Part shown: positions 24,955 through 33,039 of the stretch, one piece after another | Position numbering within the stretch: position 1 is the stretch's first letter | Layout of the letters: every line of letters begins with the position of its first letter | NCBI GenBank assembly: GCA_903873705.1 | Contig: CAIQPK010000014.1 | Span: forward strand, 1 to 33,161 | Direction: 5' to 3' | DNA: 33,161 nucleotides | Origin: an uncultured Acidobacteriota bacterium | Lineage (GTDB): Bacteria; Acidobacteriota; Terriglobia; Terriglobales; Acidobacteriaceae | Notes under the pieces: model-generated | The model's input: only the letters and a program-made list of their open reading frames with translations | What the model was told of the DNA's origin: nothing | Databases searched by the model: none | Position numbers and translations under genes: made by a program

Positions 24955-27900
24955 ATGATCTTTCGGAGTGCCACGAAGTTGATTCTGGCTGTATTTCTTT
25001 GCCTGTGCGGACTCACTGCGTACGCGCAGCTGCCGACGGCCACCCTGCTAGGTACGGTGAAAGACCCGTCCGGCGCATTCGTGCCTAACGCCACAGTGGC
25101 GGCACGCAACACGGAAACCGGCGAAACCCATACGACCAAAGTGGGGAACGATGGCGGCTTCCGCTTGAGCGCACTGCCGGTGGGACCCTACACGATCCGT
25201 GTCGAGGGCACCGGTTTCAAGGCCGTCGTTGGCAACAACGTGGTGCTGACCGTTGGCCAGGAGCAGGTCGTTGACTTCACGCTGCAGATCGGTACGACCA
25301 ACGAGGTGGTCGACGTTACCGAAGACCTGCCTGTGATGAATACGACCAGCAGTTCACTCGGCGGCACCATCGATGAAAAGAAGATGGCGGAGCTTCCTCT
25401 GAACGGTCGCGATTACATTCAGCTCGCGCTCTTGCAAACCGGTATTAACGAAGCAAAGTCGAGAACCCCGAGCTCGAACGCCCTCGCTGGGGCAGGGCAG
25501 TGGTTCAGCACCAACGGCGCGCCGGTGCGCTCGAACGCATACCTGCTTGATGGAACGAGTCTTTCGACTTACGGCGGGAGCAGCAGTTCGACCATCTCCG
25601 GCAACACGCTCGGGCTGGATGGCATTCGTGAGTTCAAAATCATCACGAGCTCCGCGGACGCGCAGTACGGCGGTGTAATGGGCGCCCAGATGACGATGGT
25701 CAGCCGTTCCGGAACCAACAAATATCACGGCAGCATTTTCGACTACCTGCGTAACAGCGCCCTGGATGCCAAGAACTTTTTTGATAATCCACAAGGATCG
25801 GGCCTGACCGTTGCGGGAGACCAACGGCGCCTTCCCCCGTTTCGCCGTAACAACTTCGGCGCCTCGCTGGGCGGGTTCATTCAGAAAGACAAAACCTTCT
25901 TCCACGTCACCTACGAAGGCCTTCGCCAGGTTCAAGGGCTGACGTTCCTGAACAATACTCTTCCCGCAGGCTGCCACGGTGCAGCCGGAGCAGTGATCAC
26001 TCCCGCTCAGTGCAGCTCGGTGTCTGCTAACACGACCATCGATGCGCGCACCGCTCCGTGGGTAGCCCTGTTTCCGCTTCCGAATAACGGAACGAACGGC
26101 TTGTCGTGGAGCTTCCAGCAGCCTGTTCATGACGACTTTGGACAAGCGCGGGTCGACCATACCTTCTCGCAGAAAGACAACGCCTTCATCCGCTATACGG
26201 TCAATCGCAGCGATCTGTCGATCCCCGGAACCTATCCCGGATATGACTATCTCTCGAACGGCAAGAACCAGTACATTACCGCGGCCGAGAACCATACGTT
26301 CACCACGAACGTGCTGAATTCCTTCCGCTTTGGATTCAGCCGCGCACCGCAGACCATTGGATTGAAGCCGTACGTCACCGGCCCGGGATATTCGTTCGAG
26401 ACCGGTTTCCCGATGGGTACGCTCGCGGTAGGCGGTACCACGCAGGCGCTCTTTGGCGGCAACCCCACGTCGCAGGCATTCCAGGACGTTCTCAGCTTCA
26501 GCGATGACGTGTTCATCAATAAAAACCGCCATTCGATCAAGGTCGGCGTTCTGATCAATCACTACAACATCAACGTCGCTAACGGTACCAATCTCTTTGG
26601 CCGCATCAACTTTTCCAACATCAGCAATTTCCTGAAAGCCATACCGACGACCTACCAGGCCGTTGCGCCGGGTGGCACCAACCAGAAAGAAGTGTCTTAC
26701 TATACGCTCGCCGAATACGTCCAGGACGACTGGAAGGTCTTCCCGCGACTGACGCTGAACCTGGGTCTGCGCTACGAAATCAACACCGATATTCACGCAG
26801 TGGGCGACACGGCAAGCTTCAACGGGGCCCTCATCAACCCGCTAACCGACACGGACTTTACTCACACCAACCTGCTCACCCGCAATCCCTCCTACAAGAA
26901 CTTCGGTCCTCGCGTCGGTTTTGCCTATGACCTCTTCGGCAACGGAAAAACGGCCATCCGAGGTGGTTTCGGCGAGCTGTACCAGATTGCCGCATGGCTC
27001 TCGTTCCTGCACGGGGCGACACGCGGGCCGTTCGGCCAGAACCAGTTCTCCGGCAGTTCTGCGGCGTTCACGGTGCCCTTCGCGGTCCCAAGCACGAATT
27101 CACTGGCGGACCTGCAGGCACGTACTCCGACTCTCTACGAGTACGACATCAAGCAGCCGAAAATGTTGCAGTACAACATGGCGGTTCAGCAACAGTTGCC
27201 GTGGCAGATGGCATTGACCGTGGCCTATAGCGGTTCGCGGGGATATAACCTGCAAGTGCTGACCGATGGCAATCCGACCGTTCCCAATGGCGTTCCTGTA
27301 GCGGTCAACGGTGTCTATGTCTGCCGCCCCGGTTCAACGCCGCCGATCGCCTCGCAAAACCTGGTGTACGGTGCCGCGGCAAATGCCTGCGTTGCCCCGA
27401 TTATTACCGCGGCGCAGATTACAGCCTCTCCATCGTTGGCAACGTACTACCCGACGGCCCAGACCACCGTAGCCTCGCGTCAGAACAACAACTGGGGCGC
27501 CTTCAACCAGATCTCGGACGCGCGTGACAGCTGGTACAACTCCCTGCAGGTCGATCTGGTGAAGAACCTCACTCATGGTCTGCAGTTCCAGACAAATTTC
27601 ACCTACTCCAAGCTGCTGGATGACACCCAGGGCGCTTCATCTGGCACCACCGAAGTGGTGGGCAGCGCGACCTACGCCTCCAACCCCTACAACCCACTGC
27701 TGGACAAAGGACCCTCGGCTTTCAACGTTCCTTTCAGCTCCAAAACGAACGTGACTTATCACTTCCCAAGGTTCAACACGAATCGCTTTGCGTCAGGCCT
27801 GATCAACGGGTGGTGGACGACGGCGATCGTGCAGGCGCAATCCGGCCTTCCCTTTACCCCAACGTTTAGCGGAAGCCGTTCGCTGCTGAACGTCAACAAC

Positions 27901-28359
27901 AACAACGTTGCCGTAGTGGACCGTCCGCTGGTTATTGCCGGTCGTACCCCTTACAACATCACTCACGGCACCAGTGCCGGATGCACTGGCGTCGCAGCCG
28001 GAACGCCGATTGGGAACAGCACGCTGTACTTCGATCCGTGTGCCTTTACGATTCAGTCATCCGGGTTCCTGGGCACGGAGGAGAGGAACTACCTGTCGGG
28101 TCCCCACTTCCGGCAAGTTGACTTCTCGCTGGTGAAAGATACCCATCTTCCGAAGCTGGGCGAAGCGGGTTCACTGCAATTCCGGGCAGAGATCTTCAAT
28201 CTCTTCAACCACACGAACTACGCCAACCCCAACAGCAGCGTGTTCGCGGGCAACGGCGCCACCGTCAACGATGTTGAAAACCCGGTCCAGGGCGTGGGCC
28301 AGATTCTGTCCGCTTTTCCGTCGAGACAGGTGCAACTGAGTCTGAAGGTGCAGTTCTAA
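24955..28359 (+). CDS. TonB-dependent outer-membrane receptor, Oar-like
   Basis: A 1134-residue outer-membrane protein. The signal peptide ends at TAYAQ (about residue 24). The carboxypeptidase-regulatory-like domain (about 25-110) has LLGTVKDPSGAFVPNATVAARN and GGFRLSALPVGPYTIRVEGTGFK. A plug follows (about 118-240: VMNTTSSSLGGTIDEKKMAELPLNGRDYIQLA, AYLLDGTSLSTYGG, DGIREFKIITSSADAQYGG), and the long beta-barrel ends ALRF-like with QVQLSLKVQF, an aromatic last residue. This architecture is characteristic of acidobacterial receptors that import oligosaccharides or other large or rare nutrients using TonB. Start 24955 has GAGGA seven bases upstream; ATG 24901 sits at the predicted transcription start. 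The substrate is unknown, but co-location suggests it is what the locus degrades. Confidence 0.95.
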   Translation: MIFRSATKLILAVFLCLCGLTAYAQLPTATLLGTVKDPSGAFVPNATVAARNTETGETHTTKVGNDGGFRLSALPVGPYTIRVEGTGFKAVVGNNVVLTVGQEQVVDFTLQIGTTNEVVDVTEDLPVMNTTSSSLGGTIDEKKMAELPLNGRDYIQLALLQTGINEAKSRTPSSNALAGAGQWFSTNGAPVRSNAYLLDGTSLSTYGGSSSSTISGNTLGLDGIREFKIITSSADAQYGGVMGAQMTMVSRSGTNKYHGSIFDYLRNSALDAKNFFDNPQGSGLTVAGDQRRLPPFRRNNFGASLGGFIQKDKTFFHVTYEGLRQVQGLTFLNNTLPAGCHGAAGAVITPAQCSSVSANTTIDARTAPWVALFPLPNNGTNGLSWSFQQPVHDDFGQARVDHTFSQKDNAFIRYTVNRSDLSIPGTYPGYDYLSNGKNQYITAAENHTFTTNVLNSFRFGFSRAPQTIGLKPYVTGPGYSFETGFPMGTLAVGGTTQALFGGNPTSQAFQDVLSFSDDVFINKNRHSIKVGVLINHYNINVANGTNLFGRINFSNISNFLKAIPTTYQAVAPGGTNQKEVSYYTLAEYVQDDWKVFPRLTLNLGLRYEINTDIHAVGDTASFNGALINPLTDTDFTHTNLLTRNPSYKNFGPRVGFAYDLFGNGKTAIRGGFGELYQIAAWLSFLHGATRGPFGQNQFSGSSAAFTVPFAVPSTNSLADLQARTPTLYEYDIKQPKMLQYNMAVQQQLPWQMALTVAYSGSRGYNLQVLTDGNPTVPNGVPVAVNGVYVCRPGSTPPIASQNLVYGAAANACVAPIITAAQITASPSLATYYPTAQTTVASRQNNNWGAFNQISDARDSWYNSLQVDLVKNLTHGLQFQTNFTYSKLLDDTQGASSGTTEVVGSATYASNPYNPLLDKGPSAFNVPFSSKTNVTYHFPRFNTNRFASGLINGWWTTAIVQAQSGLPFTPTFSGSRSLLNVNNNNVAVVDRPLVIAGRTPYNITHGTSAGCTGVAAGTPIGNSTLYFDPCAFTIQSSGFLGTEERNYLSGPHFRQVDFSLVKDTHLPKLGEAGSLQFRAEIFNLFNHTNYANPNSSVFAGNGATVNDVENPVQGVGQILSAFPSRQVQLSLKVQF

Positions 28360-28362
28360 CCT

Positions 28363-28439
28363 GCTTCCGTCAGCTGCACGCGTGACGGAAGCCGCAAGTC
28401 AGCGGAAGGGGCGAGCAGCGGAGTATTTCTGCTGCTCGC
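28363..28439 (+). terminator. Tandem hairpins after the TonB receptor gene
   Basis: Stem 1: GCTTCCGTCA (28363-28372) with TGACGGAAGC (28383-28392). Stem 2: GCGAGCAGC (28411-28419) with GCTGCTCGC (28431-28439), followed by CGGTCGCTTTTC. Both arms are perfect. Together they probably end most receptor transcripts, or they stabilise the 3' end while letting some reading through to the genes downstream. Confidence 0.7.
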
Positions 28440-28529
28440 CGGTCGCTTTTCGTGAAAGCACTGAACCTCCGCGAAGTGTCAAAATGCCAGTGAGACCATT
28501 GCCGAGCGTGCATGTCAGGGAGGGTTGCA

Positions 28530-29858
28530 ATGAAGTGGACTGAGCGGCGACGGGGGGCGGCACTCATCTCTGCAGCGCTTCTGATCTCCGTAGCAACGGG
28601 ACCTGTGCGCAGTCAGACAAGGGTTTCTGCGAATACTGCCGCGGTCATTCCACAATTCGCCGTGGATACAGGCTTCTTCAAGTTGCCGAATGCGTGGAAA
28701 TTTGCGCAGGTGAGCTCAGTCGCGTGCGATTCGCACGACAACGTCTGGGTGTTGCAGCGTCCGTTGACAGCTTATTCAGACCAGCCTTCTGGGCCGGCAT
28801 TGATGGAGTTCGACGCGAAGGGCAACTATCTGCGCGGTTGGGGAGGCAAGGATTTCGGTAAGGGTAAAGGCTTCGATTGGCCCGAGGAAGAGCACGGTAT
28901 CTCCATCGACAACCAGGATCATGTGTGGGTTACCGGAAACTGGAATGACGATCAGATTTACGAGTTCACTACTGACGGCACATTGATCAAACAGTTTGGA
29001 AATAGCGCCGGAGGCTACAAGAAGACGAATGCCGATACGGCCAACTTCTGGATGCCGGCCGCCGCTGTGGTCTATCCCGATACGCACGAGCTGTTCGTAG
29101 CGGACGGCTATGGCAATAACCGGGTCATCGTAGTCGACGCAGCAACAGGCGCATTCAAGCGCATGTGGGGTGCGTTTGGTAATGCTCCGGTCGATATTCC
29201 TCCGCGCAAGGAGGACATTCGCAGGGCCCAGCAAACGACGGCGCAACGCTTTGGCGGCGCCGAGCAGTTTCGCACCGAGTACTTCCTCAACGGCGGCAAA
29301 GAGCGTCCCAATGAGACGACCGCCGGGCAGCCAGCTTATCCGGCTTCGCCGAAGGTCGCCGCAGACGACCCCGGACCACCTCAATTCAACCTGGTCCACG
29401 ACCTCAAGATTTCGCATGATGGTCTTGTGTATGTCGCCGACCGGCGCAACATGCGCATCCAGGTTTTTACCGTGGCCGGCAAGTTCTTGAAGTCGACCTT
29501 CGTAGATCGCTGGTGCGCAACGAGCTGCACGGGGACTAACACCCAGACTTCCGGGAGTATTGGTTTTTCCGGCGATGCCGAGCAACGCTTTCTGTATATC
29601 GGCAGCCGCACCCCAGCCCAGATCTGGGTCTATGACCGCAAGAGCATGTCGCCGTTATATGCCTTTGGGCGCGCGGGAATCGGGCCTGGAGAGTTCCTGT
29701 CGTTTCACGAACTGGCCACAGACTCCAGGGGCAATCTTTATACCGCCGATCTTGAAGGCCATCGCGCAGAGAAGTTCACCTTTACCGGTCTTGCTTCAAG
29801 CCAGGTAGATCAGAAGGGTCACTTAGTCGACACCAGGGGAATGGTAAAGGTGAGATAG
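28530..29858 (+). CDS. Exported NHL-repeat beta-propeller protein
   Basis: A 442-residue protein with a signal sequence (RRRGAALISAALLISVATGPVRS, about 6-28). Propeller blades include FAQVSSVACDSHDNVWVLQRP, HGISIDNQDHVWVTGNWNDDQIYEF, ELFVADGYGNNRVIVVDAATGAFKRMWG and HDLKISHDGLVYVADRRNMRIQVF. FLSFHELATDSRGNLYTADLEGHRAEKF closes it. The family includes peptidyl-alpha-hydroxyglycine amidating lyase-like proteins, but catalytic identity is not supported here; a binding or lactonase-like role is possible. A region of about 80 residues without blades (about 216-285) interrupts the propeller. GGGAGG lies six bases before ATG 28530. It precedes the exported PrpD-family gene by 94 bases. Confidence 0.88.
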   Translation: MKWTERRRGAALISAALLISVATGPVRSQTRVSANTAAVIPQFAVDTGFFKLPNAWKFAQVSSVACDSHDNVWVLQRPLTAYSDQPSGPALMEFDAKGNYLRGWGGKDFGKGKGFDWPEEEHGISIDNQDHVWVTGNWNDDQIYEFTTDGTLIKQFGNSAGGYKKTNADTANFWMPAAAVVYPDTHELFVADGYGNNRVIVVDAATGAFKRMWGAFGNAPVDIPPRKEDIRRAQQTTAQRFGGAEQFRTEYFLNGGKERPNETTAGQPAYPASPKVAADDPGPPQFNLVHDLKISHDGLVYVADRRNMRIQVFTVAGKFLKSTFVDRWCATSCTGTNTQTSGSIGFSGDAEQRFLYIGSRTPAQIWVYDRKSMSPLYAFGRAGIGPGEFLSFHELATDSRGNLYTADLEGHRAEKFTFTGLASSQVDQKGHLVDTRGMVKVR

Positions 29859-29952
29859 CTTCAGCGCCCCTATATTTCGAAGTTCACGCACTCATCAATG
29901 CTCGGTTCCAGCTTTTTCCTCCGGCGTTGAAAGGGTTGATACAGGAGAAGAG

Positions 29953-31701
29953 ATGAAGAAGGATTTGACGATGAATGAAACTTCCAGTCATGCCGTAACA
30001 GGGCGCCGCAATGTGTTGAAGATGGGAGTGGGTATTGGAGTGGCGGCGGCGGCCGACATACTGCACCCCGCGCGCACGCTGGCGCAGGAAAAGGCTGGTC
30101 AGGAGAAGGCGCCCAACGCCACGGCACAGGATTCGCCGGAAGAAGCGGCCCGGCTCGCCAGCGTGCGGGACGGAGCGTCGCGTCCTGTCCCGGGCGGGCC
30201 GCCCTACCTGACACCGCATGGTGCGCAGCATCGCGTGGCCAGGTATGGCGATTTCCTGAATAAATCCGGACGCCTTTATGGCAACGGTCCCATGGACGAA
30301 ACCAGCCGCCGCATCGTGTCTTATGCCAACTCCTTCAAGGTTGATATGTCGAAGGAGCTGATTCGCGATGTGGGATACATGCTGGAAGATACGATCGGCT
30401 GCGCCATCTCGGGGATGGAGACGGACTCGATCCGCTCGGGCGTCCGGCTGGCGAAGATGTATCCGGCAGGCGAACTCAAGAGCACGGTGTGGGGCTATGG
30501 CATCACCACTACGCCGGAGATGGCCGCGTTTGTAAACGCCTGTGCCGTTCGCCACTTCGACAACAACAGCGCCGGAATGCACGAAACCGATATGGTGCCG
30601 GGCATCCTGGCTGTGGCGGAAGCGTTGCACGCCAGCGGGCCCAAGGTGATCGAAGCTCTCACGCTTTTCTGGGACGTGTTTTCCGCACTGCTTTCCGCAA
30701 AATATGTGGCTGGGGCACCTGGCGACCGCGGCGTGATGAGCACCGTGGACAACCACACCCACTCAGCTGCCTGTGCCGTTGCCGTGGGATGGCTCATGGG
30801 ACTCGATGAAGACCGCCTGGCTAACGCGTTGTCACTGTCGTTTGTCGACAACATTCCCCTGGGAATCGATCACTGGGAAGGCCCTCTTTCCATGTCGAAG
30901 AGCAACCACGATGCCGCGCTTTGCAAGACGGCCATCTTCGCGGCAATGCAGGCGCGTGCCGGCATTACTGGGCCAGCCGAACCTTTTGAAGGCGCCAAGG
31001 GCCTGATGGATGTGATCACGGGCCGATTCGATCTGCAGATTCCCGCCAACGTCATCAACGATTCCGGCGGTTACCCAACGATGCCGCTACAGCCTGGCGA
31101 CAATCGCAAGTGCATCCAGACGATTGTGTACAAGCGCTGGCCGGTGAACGGAGCTGGGTCAAATCTGTTCCTGCTTGTTCCCGACGTCCTCGAATTCTGC
31201 AAACCGGAGGAGATTGCCTCGATCGATATGGAAGTCGATCGCTGGGGCGACGGCAATGGCCCCGGAAAAATGGATCCTCTCAATTCAGAGACGGCCGACC
31301 ACAGCACACCATACTGCTTCGCGCGCTTTCTACTTGACGGGACCATCTCCCCAGCTTCGTACGAGAAGGACAAATTGAGCGATCCCAAGGTGCGCGCGCT
31401 GATGGCTACCATGACGCAGCGTGAAGAAAAGGGCAATCGCGTCACGGTTCGCACCAAGTCGGGCAAGGAGAAAACATTTATAGCCGGGACCAAGACAGAA
31501 GGACGTCCCGAGTGGCAATTGACTTCAACCACCCTTGAGGAGATGCACAAGAAATTTGACGCTAACTGCGCCTATCGCGGCGTTTCCGATACACAGCGCG
31601 ACCGCATCCGTCACACCTGGGCTGACCTCGGCAACGTGAAAGACATTGCGGAACCGATCCGGGAGACGCTTGCCGTTTACGGAAAGAAAGCCAATCTCTA
31701 A
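29953..31701 (+). CDS. Tat-exported MmgE/PrpD-family protein
   Basis: A 582-residue protein. The N-terminus carries a twin-arginine signal (TGRRNVLKMGVGIGVAAAADI, about 16-36, cleavage near TLAQ). The mature protein is an MmgE/PrpD fold: SKELIRDVGYMLEDTIGCAISG, AFVNACAVRHFDNNSAGMHETDMVPGILAVAEALHASG, HTHSAACAVAVGWLMGLDEDRLANAL and a C-terminal lid (about 400-520) with GDGNGPGKMDPL. PrpD-family enzymes (2-methylcitrate dehydratase, cis-aconitate decarboxylase, iminodisuccinate epimerase) are normally cytoplasmic and lack a signal, and this one is longer by the leader plus about 80 residues. AGGAG lies five bases upstream of the ATG. It sits between two exported NHL propellers, so a periplasmic complex or pathway is likely. 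The reaction is unknown. Confidence 0.9.
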   Translation: MKKDLTMNETSSHAVTGRRNVLKMGVGIGVAAAADILHPARTLAQEKAGQEKAPNATAQDSPEEAARLASVRDGASRPVPGGPPYLTPHGAQHRVARYGDFLNKSGRLYGNGPMDETSRRIVSYANSFKVDMSKELIRDVGYMLEDTIGCAISGMETDSIRSGVRLAKMYPAGELKSTVWGYGITTTPEMAAFVNACAVRHFDNNSAGMHETDMVPGILAVAEALHASGPKVIEALTLFWDVFSALLSAKYVAGAPGDRGVMSTVDNHTHSAACAVAVGWLMGLDEDRLANALSLSFVDNIPLGIDHWEGPLSMSKSNHDAALCKTAIFAAMQARAGITGPAEPFEGAKGLMDVITGRFDLQIPANVINDSGGYPTMPLQPGDNRKCIQTIVYKRWPVNGAGSNLFLLVPDVLEFCKPEEIASIDMEVDRWGDGNGPGKMDPLNSETADHSTPYCFARFLLDGTISPASYEKDKLSDPKVRALMATMTQREEKGNRVTVRTKSGKEKTFIAGTKTEGRPEWQLTSTTLEEMHKKFDANCAYRGVSDTQRDRIRHTWADLGNVKDIAEPIRETLAVYGKKANL

Positions 31702-31735
31702 CAACCCAGAATCTGCCCAGTAAAAGGCTACGCAA

Positions 31736-32665
31736 ATGTCTCTCAAGGTTAAAAAGTTCCGCGTGATTTCAGGCGTGTTGGCGACTCTTCTCTTTGTGTC
31801 CGCCCATCACTGTCTTGCTCAGGAAAAGAGCACGTATCAGCTCGTTTCCGATTGGGCAAAGATACCCGGCAATTCGGGCTGGGGAACGATGGCGGCGGTG
31901 GCCACTGACGCCAAGGGCAATGTCTACGCATTCCAGCGAGCCGCCCCGGCGAAGGTGATGCTCTTTGATCCTCATGGAAACTTCGTTCGCGAATGGGGTA
32001 TGGACGAGTTCGAGTTTCCGCATGGCATCACGGTGAGCCGCGATGGGTCAGTGTGGGCCTCAGATAAGAAGCGCGAGCAGATACTGAAGTTTTCGCCCGA
32101 AGGTACGCTGATAGCCACCTTTGGCCAGCGCGATGTTGCGGGGGACGCTACTTCCGAGAGCGCCTTCAACGGTCTCGCGAATGTGGCTATTGCCAGAAAC
32201 GGCGATATCGTTGTTGCTGACGGCGAAAATTCCGCGCCAGGTGTAGCGCCCTACAACAACCGGGTCGTCAAGCTTTCCAAGGACGGCAAGTTCCTAAAAA
32301 TGTGGGGCAGTAAAGGCACGGCACCAGGCGAATTGAGTGTGCCCCACGCGATTGCGATCGACTCCAAGGGCCATATATGGGTTGGTGATCGGGGCAACAG
32401 TCGAATGCAGGTATTCGATGAAGACGGAAAATTTCTCGTTGAATACAAACAGTTCGGTGCACCCGCTTCCATCTACATCACAAAAGAAGATGTCGTGTAT
32501 GTTGGGGCAAAAGAAAGCATTGTTATCGGCAGGTTGGATGGCAGCATCATTCACACGATTGAAAATGTTCCGGATCCGCACGGACTGGCGGTCGACGAAA
32601 CTTCTGGTGCCATTTACGTCGCCCAGGTCGGCCCCAAGGCAATTCTTAAGTTCATCAAGAAGTGA
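31736..32665 (+). CDS. Exported NHL-repeat protein (peptidyl-amidating-lyase-like propeller)
   Basis: A 309-residue protein with a signal peptide (KKFRVISGVLATLLFVSAHHCLAQ, about 6-29). About six NHL blades follow: MAAVATDAKGNVYAFQRAAPAKVMLFD, PHGITVSRDGSVWASDKKREQILKFSPEG, NVAIARNGDIVVADGENS, PHAIAIDSKGHIWVGDRGNSRMQVFDEDGKF and DPHGLAVDETSGAIYVAQ. This size is typical of small secreted NHL proteins. The start follows AAAGG with 8-base spacing, 34 bases after the PrpD-family stop, so the two genes are co-transcribed. It shares blade motifs with the larger propeller upstream but the two are not simple duplicates. Function is unproven. Confidence 0.88.
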   Translation: MSLKVKKFRVISGVLATLLFVSAHHCLAQEKSTYQLVSDWAKIPGNSGWGTMAAVATDAKGNVYAFQRAAPAKVMLFDPHGNFVREWGMDEFEFPHGITVSRDGSVWASDKKREQILKFSPEGTLIATFGQRDVAGDATSESAFNGLANVAIARNGDIVVADGENSAPGVAPYNNRVVKLSKDGKFLKMWGSKGTAPGELSVPHAIAIDSKGHIWVGDRGNSRMQVFDEDGKFLVEYKQFGAPASIYITKEDVVYVGAKESIVIGRLDGSIIHTIENVPDPHGLAVDETSGAIYVAQVGPKAILKFIKK

Positions 32666-32686
32666 CGCCCACACGGGAGAAATGTG

Positions 32687-32716
32687 ACCAGATCGTGTGA
32701 TTCTGGTTTTGATTTT
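32687..32716 (+). terminator. Intrinsic terminator ending the catabolic locus
   Basis: ACCAGA (32687-32692), loop of nine bases, TCTGGT (32702-32707) followed by TTTGATTTT. It begins 22 bases after the last NHL stop. Confidence 0.7.
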
Positions 32717-32804
32717 CCTCGTCCGTTCACCTTGGGGGACACTCGGTCGGCACCAAATTCATGATGATGTCCTTGCTGTCGTCAGGAACGCAGGAGCGCG
32801 TGCT

Positions 32805-33039
32805 CTATCGCCCCAGTGCGATCACGCCCCACGGCCCCGTTCCCGCCTTCACCCGGTGCGTAACCGTGTTGGTAGCGAGATCCACCACAGCGACGTCGTT
32901 CGACGGCCCGTTGGCAGAGTAGAGCGTTTTGCCATCGCGCGACAGGGCTATCCCCCACGGGCGCTTGCCCACTTCAACCGAACTCAGGACTTTGTTGCTG
33001 AGGGTGTCGATGGTAAACACTGCAGTGCCCGGTCTTTTA
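32805..33039 (-). pseudogene. YVTN-type beta-propeller protein, 3' fragment cut by an insertion sequence
   Basis: On the minus strand the last 70 or so codons of a YVTN/surface-layer-like propeller gene are intact: VFTIDTLSNKVLSSVEVG, RPWGIALSRDGKTLYSANG and NDVAVVDLATNTVTHRVKAGTGPWGVIALGR, then TAG. Each blade has the ID-x-(6)-(V-x-V)-G pattern of this family. Upstream the frame runs into sequence belonging to an IS3-like element starting near 33040, so signal peptide and most blades are missing from this side. The remainder may lie beyond the element outside the window. It is convergent with the NHL operon. Confidence 0.75.

Noticed and set aside
14669-31701. A methylcitrate pathway, from the PrpD-family and PEP-mutase-family genes
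   Set aside because: No methylcitrate synthase or propionyl-CoA enzyme is present, the PrpD protein is exported, and the lyase matches the oxaloacetate-decarboxylase branch.
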